Positions 12,500 through 20,964 of a stretch of DNA of 64,000 nt are shown here, piece after piece; position 1 is the first letter of the stretch, and each line of letters starts with the position of its first letter. The notes under the pieces were generated by a model. That model was not told the origin of the DNA. It did not search any database and saw only the letters and a list, made by a program, of their open reading frames with translations. This DNA comes from Saccharomycopsis phalli. Lineage: Eukaryota; Ascomycota; Saccharomycetes; Ascoideales; Saccharomycopsidaceae. A program made the translations under genes and the position numbers. The stretch lies in contig CP073212.1 of assembly GCA_020342235.1 (NCBI GenBank), positions 2,170,001 through 2,234,000 of the forward strand, read 5' to 3'.

Positions 12500-12590
12500 C
12501 GACAACGGCAGGACTCGAACCTGCGCGGGCAAAGCCCAAAAGATATCTTAGAATTCAAGTCTTTCTCCTTAACCGCTCGGACACGTTGCC
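12500..12590 (-). tRNA. tRNA-Ser(UGA) with a short intron
   Basis: The minus strand gives a 7-bp acceptor stem (GGCAACG with CGTTGTC, one G-U pair), discriminator G, a D arm with GAGCGGTTAAGG, and a type-II long variable arm (GGGCTTTGCCCGC). The T arm is CAGGTTCGAGTCCTG. The anticodon stem is AAAGA/TCTTT. Sixteen bases lie between its halves, so a 7-base loop CTTGAA...A with anticodon TGA leaves an intron of about 9 bases after the base following the anticodon. The sequence is very close to yeast serine tRNAs. No run of four or more T follows the 3' end directly; the first is about 60 bases away. Confidence 0.9.
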
Positions 12591-13369
12591 TACTTACCCT
12601 GTTAAATTTAGCCAGGGCAGATGTGCAAAGTTATAAATTGAAATGATCAACAGCTGTAGAATTTAATAAAATCACCACACCGATGTACCAGAAGCCATCA
12701 GGAATGAAAATTCTCAGTCAATGTGCTGTTTCTCGGACTTTGCAAACTCACAATGACAAACTCTGCATGGTGCTGCCAACGTATTACATCACGTGATGAT
12801 GTATAAGTTGCGATTTGCAAATGTTGAAGTAATCAAGCAAGGCAATTTAAGTTTTCAAGTTCTAGATATACAATTTTATTTGCTATATTCTTTTATTTTT
12901 ACCTTTAATTGACATTCTTCATTCTCATTCATTTACCACTTCCATTTCCATTACCGTTTCCAACTCAATTTACCATTTCCACCTCCATGTACATCTTTCC
13001 TGTCACAAGACACAGCACCATTTCTTACCTGCCAATATCTCGCCCACCTTTATTAATTAGCCTGGTTGTCCCACTTGAAGATCGCACCAATGCAAGAGAA
13101 GAATGGAGTTGCAAAGGATTAAATTAGTGGACGGCATCAACCTAATTTTAGTCCAGGACCATGCATGCCAATGTCAGCGAAGAAACGACACAATGTGCCA
13201 GGGTAATGGCAGAAGCATGAAAATGAGTGGAGGATTTAGATGGTTGTGACGGATATTTCACGAGAGGAGGCTAGAGTAGGATGGAGTCGAGAACGACGCA
13301 TGTCACGTGATGAATGTCTCACGATGTCTTTTAGCGGCAGGTAGGTACATGTCAAGAGAAAGGTTGAGA

Positions 13370-13373
<4 letters not shown>

Positions 13374-13411
<38 letters not shown>
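13374..13411. repeat. (AG)n microsatellite
   Basis: An uninterrupted GA/AG dinucleotide run of about 38 bases in a purine-rich flank. Confidence 0.95.
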
Positions 13412-13416
<5 letters not shown>

Positions 13417-13788
13417 GAAAGAGAAAGGAAGAGAAGAACAAAAGAGAGCAATGGTAGAATAATGACGTAGGTATAATTCAAAAGATGATGATTGTAGAAA
13501 GATAATTGTAGACGGGATAATTGTAGAAATGACATTCTTGGAATACATTTCAAAGATTTAATATGGAATCATTGCTATTGTGAATCCAGCAGTCCCATAG
13601 AGGTGGCATTGTGTTATAAAGCTACAAAAATAGCCTAAACGTATGCAATTTATAGAATATTTCATAAATATTTTATTAATATTCATGTAAATACCATGTC
13701 ATAATAATACATTGACACAATCACTACACGAGTCCCCATACCCAATTGGTGTATAAATCCAACGTCTATTCCCATGCACAACCACCAG

Positions 13789-13860
13789 CACTTACTCTTT
13801 CACTTACTCTTTCACTTACTCTTTCACTTACTCTTTCACTTACTCCTTCACTTACTCTCT
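13789..13860. repeat. 12-bp minisatellite (cacttactcttt)
   Basis: Six tandem copies of cacttactcttt in a long pyrimidine-rich tract, about 100 bases beyond the UBC7 stop on the downstream side of the gene. Confidence 0.9.
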
Positions 13861-13962
13861 CCCTCTCTCTCACTTGCTCTTTACTATCCTACCTTCTCTT
13901 TACTCTCATACTTTCTCTTCACTCTCCTACCTTATCTCCACATTATCTCCACCTTCTCTCCC

Positions 13963-14466
13963 TCACAACCCCAAGGACCGCTTCACGTCGTCCCTCACCT
14001 TCTTTTCAAACAACTCCCTCTCATCACGATACATCACACTCGCATCGATATTAGCCGCACTCTCAATATTCGGCTCCGCCAACATGCTCATCACACTCAA
14101 CAAAATCTTCTCGACACTCTGCACCGGACTCCATCGCTCGGCGGCATCCTCATACTGTGTTGGATCGTCGCCAGGAGCATGCAAAATCGAAATGCAAACA
14201 TTCCCGTCAGCATAGATGTTTGGATGAAGAATCGGCGGCGTGAACTTCAACTTGGGAGGCAGAAGCGGATAGTCTGACGGGAACGTTAGTACCGCATTGA
14301 ACACCCCATCTTCGTACGGAGTCGACGACGGGCCTTCAATCAAACAGTCCCAAACAAACAAATTGTTTTCGTCCCGCGGTCCTGCAATGATTCCCTCGGG
14401 AGCATCCTGCGAAAGTTCCTTGTACTCCTTGAGTAATCGTGATTGTGCAGTGGTTTGCCGAGCCAT
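13963..14466 (-). CDS. UBC7: Ubiquitin-conjugating enzyme E2, Ubc7 type (ERAD)
   Basis: A 167-residue E2. I take the ATG at 14466; an upstream GTG in frame is not needed. It has the E2 fold: HPN at 81-83, catalytic cysteine at 91 in [11 protein letters not shown], and the acidic loop insertion after it ([14 protein letters not shown]) that marks the Ubc7/Ube2G2/Cdc34 group. The C-terminus [17 protein letters not shown] is also typical. In this family Ubc7 is recruited to the ER membrane by Cue1 and works with Hrd1 and Doa10 in ER-associated degradation. Its only CTG codon (minus strand, 14262-14260) is residue 69 in YPL-x-PPKL, where the family has serine. A CACGTGA site lies about 40 bases upstream. 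Confidence 0.96.
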   Translation of the reverse strand: MARQTTAQSRLLKEYKELSQDAPEGIIAGPRDENNLFVWDCLIEGPSSTPYEDGVFNAVLTFPSDYPLLPPKLKFTPPILHPNIYADGNVCISILHAPGDDPTQYEDAAERWSPVQSVEKILLSVMSMLAEPNIESAANIDASVMYRDERELFEKKVRDDVKRSLGL

Positions 14467-16204
14467 TGCCACCTAAACGAGCCGTTTCCGTTTTGTAGTG
14501 TGGTCACGTGAGCATACCCATGGTGACGGCTAAAACTGCAATTGAGTATATAATTGAGTAATTCATAAATATTATAAGATACTTATTTTCTATTTCCCAA
14601 AACAGTCTCTGAAACCCTTTAAAGTCTAATTCACCTGCACAAGACTAAACTTCAATTTGAGCAGTTGTAGCCATATTCTAAAACAGCATCAGTGTAAATG
14701 CGCTTTTTCAAAACTGCCGTAAGATTTCAGTCAATTTATTCTTGTCGAATCGCTCCCAGAGATATAATATCCAATACAAAATAAACATCATCATGAAACA
14801 GAAACCAAATGCAAAATGTAGATTCTTCCACATGGCACCAAAGTTCCGAATTCGTTTGGCAATGGCAAATCTTAGACTGTAAATGACTCAAAAACACACG
14901 TAAAAGTCCTTTCCAATCCATAATATCAATTGCCTAGAATGAGCACGACAACTCCAACATGAGATTGACCAAACATGCCTCAAAGTATCCAGGCTTTACA
15001 TCTACGTCTAGTACTAGACATTAAAAAGACAGCTCCCGTGCAAGTCTTGATTCCAATTACAAAAATAAATAATGTCATCATTACACGTATAGCAGATGTT
15101 TGAATAATTGGCGGATATTCCAGCCATTTACCAGCTTGTAGCGTATTTCTAGACTTGGTCATCTATCAGAGACAAGACACCAGAATAAAATAACCTTCCG
15201 CCCCTTCATCTTATGTAGCAAAATTAAATTAGAATATAATCAAGCAGCCAAAAGAATATCGAGGAAGCGTATCCAGAAAATGCATCCAAAGCATATCCAG
15301 CATATCCACTTCTATCTTACTACAACTCATCCAAAGTACACTCAATTACTATCCACAGAATTCAACCAATTAACATCCATTGCTCGTAAAGCAGGCTCCA
15401 CATTATTGGCTCGTCCTACATGTCAAACCTTGTCACCAAACCCAAATCTTAACCTTGGCCGGCAAATCACCAAACAAGGAAAAGGCGTGCCAAACTGTAG
15501 TTGGGTTTATCCAGGCTTATATCCCTTGGTCATTGGACGGCAGAGCTTTGCCAAGAACTTTGCAAAGAATTAAACAGTCTAGGTAAATTGAATTACACGG
15601 CCAAGAAAGTCTCAAACCATGTCATGAAGATATCTTGGAAATTGTTCTAGAATTGGACCAATGATTACCAGCCAAACATCCTAGCCATTGCTTATAAATT
15701 CAATGGAATTGTCAACCAAGCATCCTAGCCATTTTTTTATATCCAACGGAATCACCAGACCAGTCCTTATGGAGCCGTGGTTAGTTTACAATGTGCAATA
15801 CAAAGAGAGTGTGCGTTTGCCATTTGACGGCTTATACTACTGATATCGTAAAGTTGTAGAAATACCAGGTCTAAGAATGGCATTAGTCAATGGTCAACGA
15901 CCTAATCTCGAGAGCACCAGTCGTTGTAAGTGTGTTTTGGCTCGGGCTGAATAGGTAAAGTTTGGAGAATCCGGTTATTTCAGGATTGAGTCAGAATTGT
16001 ATTGTGAGACTATGCTGCTGAGAAGTAATCCTTGAGTGCTTGACAATTTGACTTTGCAGTAGCTTGTTATTTGGTGGTAGCTGCGACTTGATGAGATTTA
16101 GTGGGATGGAGGCGGAATTGGATGAATGTTGTCATTTTGTAATTATTTTGTGTGGTTTGAGCTTGAATATGTAGATGAATACAGAAATGAATATTATTAA
16201 TGAC

Positions 16205-16628
16205 TTGGGCCGGTTGAGTTGGATGGTATTAGGCTGATGTGGATCTTTGGCAATGGTGCTTCAGGAGGTCTCAATGTTGACCCAAAGTGCAAAAGATGCG
16301 GGATTCACTCCCCCTCCATCATACATGACCTAAGATGTCCAGAGCTCTTAGAAGCTCGAATTCTATCGCGCATTGATGAGATTCAGCGGTCACATTCGAC
16401 AACAAGAGTGACCAGGCTTCTTACAAAATTCATATAAGCACCAAGCACCAACAATATAACTGCCCCCATTGAAGTTTTTAATCCCAAGCAACCAAGTGAG
16501 GGTTGACAAAGGGTTTTCTTCAACAGCAATGCTGCCCCAGGATGTTCCTGAGTGAAAATATATCTGTTGAATAACCGTATTGCCGGAGACAATATATAAC
16601 TAAATACAAAAATAAATATTATTATTAT
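16205..16628 (+). mobile_element. LINE 3' region with zinc-knuckle remnant and A/T tail
   Basis: An open stretch (16219-16437) encodes a C-x2-C-x8-H-x3-C motif (CKRCGIHSPSIIHDLRC), like the terminal zinc knuckle of many LINE reverse transcriptases. It is followed by a roughly 190-base 3' part ending in gccggagacaatatataac, taaatacaaaaataaa and an (ATT)n tail. The first 65 bases (ggctgatgtggat, ggcaatggt) match 3'-end sequence of other copies, so two fragments may be joined. The copy is 5'-truncated, as is usual for LINEs. Confidence 0.75.
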
Positions 16629-16659
16629 TCAGGAGGTCTGGGTGGGGTAGTTGATGGTG

Positions 16660-16832
16660 AGAGGTAGTTGGGTAGTGAGAGGTAGTTGGGTAGTAAAGTA
16701 TACTTGAATAGTGAGGTAGTTGGGTAGTAAAGTATACTTGAATAGTGAGGTAGTTGGGTAGTAAAGTATACTTGAATAGTGAGGTAGTTGGGTAGTAAAG
16801 TATACTTGAATAGTGAGGTAGTTGAGTGGTGA
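16660..16832. repeat. 34-bp minisatellite next to a LINE tail
   Basis: About four full copies of gaggtagttgggtagtaaag plus tatacttgaatagt, and partial copies, begin about 30 bases beyond the LINE tail. Confidence 0.9.
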
Positions 16833-17226
16833 AATATGCTCGTTGAATGTGTGATTGTAATTGTATAGATGAACAAGAATGAATGTTGATGTTGGTGCTT
16901 AGCAACTGGTGTTATTTACCACACTCTATTACCACTCACCATCAAACACTACTATTATACTCCATTACACACTATTTCACTCCATTAACCTCACTACATT
17001 TGTTCTAGTCATTATATTACAATATCAGTCAGCCAGTATACAGACCATGGCTGCCAATTGTAATGTCTATAAAATAAATTTTAACTACTTCATGACAAGA
17101 CGACGAAATGTCGTATGAATATTGTGATTAATCCCGGTGGGCTAAACAATGAATAGTCAATGCCAACTCCAACCAAAACATTAACCAACATTAACCAACA
17201 ACCATCCCTCCATGCTCTTTCCTCCC

Positions 17227-18963
17227 TCAATACTCCAAAACATCCATCTTCTCCCCATCCATCTTCTCCCCCTCACTGTCTCCCCCCTCCCTGGTTATCG
17301 ACACATACAGATTAAACCTCCCTGCCGCCTCCCGCAACGCCACGTTGTCCTCTCTAAGCTGGGCCACGCGCTGGCGCAACACCGCGAGCCGGTCGACCCG
17401 CTTGCGCGGCTCCTTCAGGCGGGTACCCAACCATGCGCCGCGGGAACGGGCGTGGCGCGCGCGTTTCCAGCCCGAGAGCGGGGCGGCTGGCGGCGGAAAG
17501 TCGATGCTGGTGGGCGAGGTGAGGGTTTTTGTGAGGTTGCGGTTTCCGTAGCGGAGCGCAAAGAGCGGGTCTGGTTTTGGGGAGTGTTCTGGAAAGGAGT
17601 CTGACGTTGGGAGGGCGCGGAACAAGGCGAGCTTTGTGAGCTTCCAGTACGTCCAGACGAGCTCTGCGTGTCCCAACAAGCTGAATGTGTGGAAGAGGCT
17701 CCTGTTGTAGTCGCTGAAGAAGTTTGTTGTGGACTTTTTGAGCCCCACGTAGTACTTTGTGTCAATGCCATTGTAGTCTGAGAGCGTGGTGTACACTGCT
17801 CTAAACAGCGCCATCGAGGGCATATCAGGAAGATTAGCGACCCGCGCAGCAAAGAAGCTGTGATAGCGGGCCATGGAGTGGAAGTTGTCGCGCTTGGACT
17901 TGTCGAGAAGCGACAACATAAAATGAGCGACAATGTGCACCTGGACGATTGTCTGGAGGCGGAAACGCGGGTCCTGGCGCTCCTGCGGATACAATGCCGG
18001 GTCGCTGAGCGGCTGGAGCGTTGCGTAGTTGCTTGGGCGCAGATAGAGCTGCTGCTGGAACTGGCGCAACTTCCCGAGGTGCGGGTGGCGCTGGGCGTCG
18101 CGAGCGATCTTGTTTGGGCACGACGACGACGACGCGGCCACGGGGGAGCGTTTCTGCTGGTCAATGAAGTCGTCGAGGATGCTGCGCAACGTCTTCAAGA
18201 GAAAGTCCTCGCGGGCGGGCGACGCCGCCGCAAGCGGGTGCCGCAACCACGCCTGGACCGCCCAGAACTTGCCTGCGTCCAGCCGCTCGTGGTGCGGCTC
18301 CAGGCGGGCGGCGCGCGCAAAGCTGCAGTCGAGGTAGAGCGAGTCCGACACCCGGAAGCAGTGCTGGAGGTACACCTGGATGCGGCCGGCGAGCGCGGGC
18401 GGCGCGCGGCGCATGAGCCGGGTCGCCGCCCGGAGAAGCAACGACCCGGGCCGCCGCCGCGCCGCGAGCCGCCCGTCCTCGCCGAAGCCGACGCCGGCAG
18501 GGGTCCCGAGGAACCGCGTGAGCTGCCCGGCGCGCGTCTCGACATACGCCCAGAACAGGGCGGCCTGGGCCGCAGGCTGGGCCGCAAGCACGTGGGCCAC
18601 GAGAATGAAGCCGAGGTCCACCTGTGAGTCGGCCGGCACGTTGATCAGAAAGATTGCTAGGTCGATGAGCACACACACAAGATTGGTTTTGCGGGTGTCG
18701 TCAAGATCCTGTTTCTGGAGCAGATCCAATGCGGTGAGAAACACTAGCTCGAGCACGAGTTTGCGGCCCGAATCGTTGGGAACGTGTGCTATGACTTTGG
18801 AGTAGTAGTCGGCAAACACATCGTCGGGAACGGGCTCAGAGAGCAAAGAAACCGGGTCAGTGGCACTGGAGCTGGCAGACGCGTTCAGCGTGTAGTCATA
18901 TACTGCTTCGACTGCCTCGAGAACGAGTTTCGACACTTCTTCAATGTAATGTAGGCTGGACAT
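17227..18963 (-). CDS. THO complex subunit 1 (THOC1/Hpr1-like)
   Basis: The 578-residue protein starts at the ATG at 18963; seven upstream in-frame codons begin with TTG only. The order of motifs follows the THOC1 family. LLLRAATRLMRR...LAGRIQVYLQHCFRVSDS corresponds to the family's LLRRLSK...FCGRIQ.FL...PLSE block. Then come a KFWAVQAWLRHP segment, and AQRHPHLGK...DPRFRLQTIVQVHIV, matching the family's KFLTS...D..FRR..LVQFLI block. ELVWTYWKLTK lies toward the end of the domain. The C-terminus is basic (GWKRARHARSRGAWLGTR) with a short coiled coil. In yeast Hpr1 acts in co-transcriptional mRNP assembly and export within THO/TREX. The match is by motif order and is clear but distant. G/C-rich codons dominate, with alanine/arginine-rich stretches at about residues 130-260. 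Confidence 0.68.
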   Translation of the reverse strand: MSSLHYIEEVSKLVLEAVEAVYDYTLNASASSSATDPVSLLSEPVPDDVFADYYSKVIAHVPNDSGRKLVLELVFLTALDLLQKQDLDDTRKTNLVCVLIDLAIFLINVPADSQVDLGFILVAHVLAAQPAAQAALFWAYVETRAGQLTRFLGTPAGVGFGEDGRLAARRRPGSLLLRAATRLMRRAPPALAGRIQVYLQHCFRVSDSLYLDCSFARAARLEPHHERLDAGKFWAVQAWLRHPLAAASPAREDFLLKTLRSILDDFIDQQKRSPVAASSSSCPNKIARDAQRHPHLGKLRQFQQQLYLRPSNYATLQPLSDPALYPQERQDPRFRLQTIVQVHIVAHFMLSLLDKSKRDNFHSMARYHSFFAARVANLPDMPSMALFRAVYTTLSDYNGIDTKYYVGLKKSTTNFFSDYNRSLFHTFSLLGHAELVWTYWKLTKLALFRALPTSDSFPEHSPKPDPLFALRYGNRNLTKTLTSPTSIDFPPPAAPLSGWKRARHARSRGAWLGTRLKEPRKRVDRLAVLRQRVAQLREDNVALREAAGRFNLYVSITREGGDSEGEKMDGEKMDVLEY

Positions 18964-19479
18964 GATGTTTGGTGGGCGTGACAACTTGAGGGTGCGAGGC
19001 CGGGTAAGTGGTGACTAGAGAGTGGCTGGGGAGAGGTCAAGTGTAATGAGGGTTTGTTTGGCAGGGTGTTTTGCTTTGGGGGTGTATAGTTGTGGAGTAT
19101 CGTGAGTATTGATGTATATTTGTGGAGTATTCTTGTGTGGGAGAGGAGGAGGGGAGAGAGATGAGAGAGATGAGAGATGAGAGAGATGAGAGAGATGGGA
19201 GGAGATATTATGGAGAGGGCATTTAGGTATTTTTTAAAGCATTTCAAGTATTTGATGGAGTATAAGATAAATTACTTGGAGAGAGTATTGTGACTACAGT
19301 ATTGCATGAGGTACATGGGAGGTATTTCCGTGAAAAGAGTATTATTAACGTATTGTGATTAGAGTATTATGTCGAGGCTTGGATTATGAGACTATTACGA
19401 TTAGAGCACTATGAAAAGAGTATCATGATTAAAGTATTATGAAAAAGTATCATCAAGTATTATGATTAGATTAGCATGA

Positions 19480-19900
19480 TTAGAGTATTATTTTGAGACT
19501 TGGATTATGAGACTAGTATATCATTATGAGACTAGTATATCATTATGAGACTAGTATATCATTATGAGACTATTCAGTTATTATGAGATTATTATGTGCT
19601 GATTATGATTATTTAATGTGCCGATATGATTATTGGCGTGCCGATATGATTATTGGCGTGCCGATATGATTATATGACAATACTTTAATCATGAGTCTAT
19701 TGTGACTTTATAATCATGACAGTAGATGGGCCTATTATGAGACTAAATCGAGAGTATAATGAGATTATAATAGATTATAATGAGACTATAATGAGACTAT
19801 AATGAGACTATAATAATACTAATGAGACTAATATGTGACTATAATGATACTAATATGAGACTGCAATGAGACTGCAATGAGATTACAATGAGACTATATC
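19480..19900. repeat. Degenerate tandem repeats (attatgagactagtatatc; tataatgagac)
   Basis: Four copies of the 20-base attatgagactagtatatc type are followed by many 11-base atgagactata units, increasingly mutated. Confidence 0.8.
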
Positions 19901-20375
19901 AGACTATTACAAGACCATGGTAATAAGACTATAATGTGATTATTACAATGGTCTTATAATAGTCCATCTTGATTATGACAGTGCTATGATTTGTCTGTGT
20001 TATGATTGCGTCAGTATTATGATCATGGGGCTGTTGTGATTATCATGAGGCTGTTGTGATTATCATGTTAATATTATAATTTTCCAATATCTCGCAGTAT
20101 CTTATGCCATCAGTATTATCATATTTAACATTGATTTACTCAGAGTACTGACACGGCATCATACCATTACAATCATCCACATTCACTCAAGCCAAATCCA
20201 TTGTACTGGGAATTGCAATACCGGCAAGTTGCAAATGAAATGAGTGCATTCTCAATCCGACAATGTAATCCCACGATTCAATCCGACGATTTAACTCAAC
20301 AGTATCATGTATCTCGTCATTGACAATATTTAATCTTCAGCCATTGCCCAATTATGCATCTCATTAATTCAGCCT

Positions 20376-20580
20376 CCATTGATTTGGCATCCATTGATTT
20401 GGCATCCATTGATTCATATTGGCCTTGATTCATATTGGCCTTGATTCATATTGGCCTTGATTCATATTGGTCTTGATTCATATTGGTCTTGATTCATATT
20501 GGCCTTGATTCATATTGGCCTTGATTCACATCAGTCTTGATTCACATCAGTCTTGATTCACATCAGTCTTGATTCATCTC
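20376..20580. repeat. 16-bp minisatellite (ttgattcatattggcc)
   Basis: About eleven copies of ttgattcatattggcc, drifting to ttgattcacatcagtc at the right end, preceded by three copies of catccattgatttgg. Confidence 0.9.
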
Positions 20581-20952
20581 GACATAATCCAGCAATCTGC
20601 CATGGTTAGTCTTGTAACTATATCGTCATCATTAGCCAGATGGATACTCGCAGAACATTACCAGTAGCTTGCAACATCTAATTGGTTATCAAAGGTAGGT
20701 CATTGAGTACTAATTGAAATACTCATCCTATACCATACCATACCATACCATACCACATACTCACTACCTTGAACATCATCTTAATACCTCACGTCCTCTC
20801 CCAAACTGAAAATAAAATGCGCACTGCAAAATACGTCGAGAATTATGTTCGTAAATCAGGTGAGACACTGAAAAGTCTCAGACAAGCAATGCCGCGAAAC
20901 CTAGAATACGAAATGACGCAAACACCATGTGAATACACCTGTGACCTTCAAA

Positions 20953-20964
20953 TACTAACAGCAG
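20953..20964 (+). promoter_or_regulatory. Likely intron branch point and 3' splice site of the GPI-PLD-like gene
   Basis: A perfect TACTAAC lies at 20953-20959, with AG at 20960-20961 and CAG at 20962-20964. The open frame that carries conserved GPI-PLD motifs starts here and has no ATG before its conserved core. The short distance from branch point to AG is unusual in S. cerevisiae but occurs in some other yeasts. Confidence 0.55.

Larger units (their letters stand above)
12591..13962. other. Intergenic, microsatellite and promoter-like A/T sequence
   Basis: Contains CACGTGA sites near 12790 and 13299, a long AG microsatellite (13374-13411) and the 12-bp repeat just past the UBC7 stop (13789-13860). 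No protein gene was recognised. Confidence 0.5.
14467..17226. other. Intergenic with LINE copy and a 34-bp minisatellite
   Basis: The first 100 bases are the UBC7 promoter. No gene was recognised between 14570 and 16200; short frames such as 15280-15573 lack protein features. A LINE 3' region (16205-16628) runs directly into a minisatellite (16660-16832). The last 400 bases before the THO gene's stop are A/T-rich with no clear element. Confidence 0.5.
18964..20964. other. Gene-free stretch made mostly of short A/T-rich repeats
   Basis: After the THO promoter (GA-rich at 19140-19200), long fields of imperfect units occur: attatgagactagtatatc and tataatgagac (about 19480-19900) and ttgattcatattggcc (20376-20580). 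The first exon of the GPI-PLD-like gene should lie in the right-hand part, but I could not place it with confidence. Confidence 0.55.

Noticed and set aside
13746-14277. Plus-strand Leu/Ser/Thr-rich frames overlapping the UBC7 3' end
   Set aside because: Produced by the cacttactcttt repeat and the antisense of UBC7.
17860-18627. 255-codon plus-strand frame opposite the THO gene
   Set aside because: G/C-rich antisense shadow without any motif.
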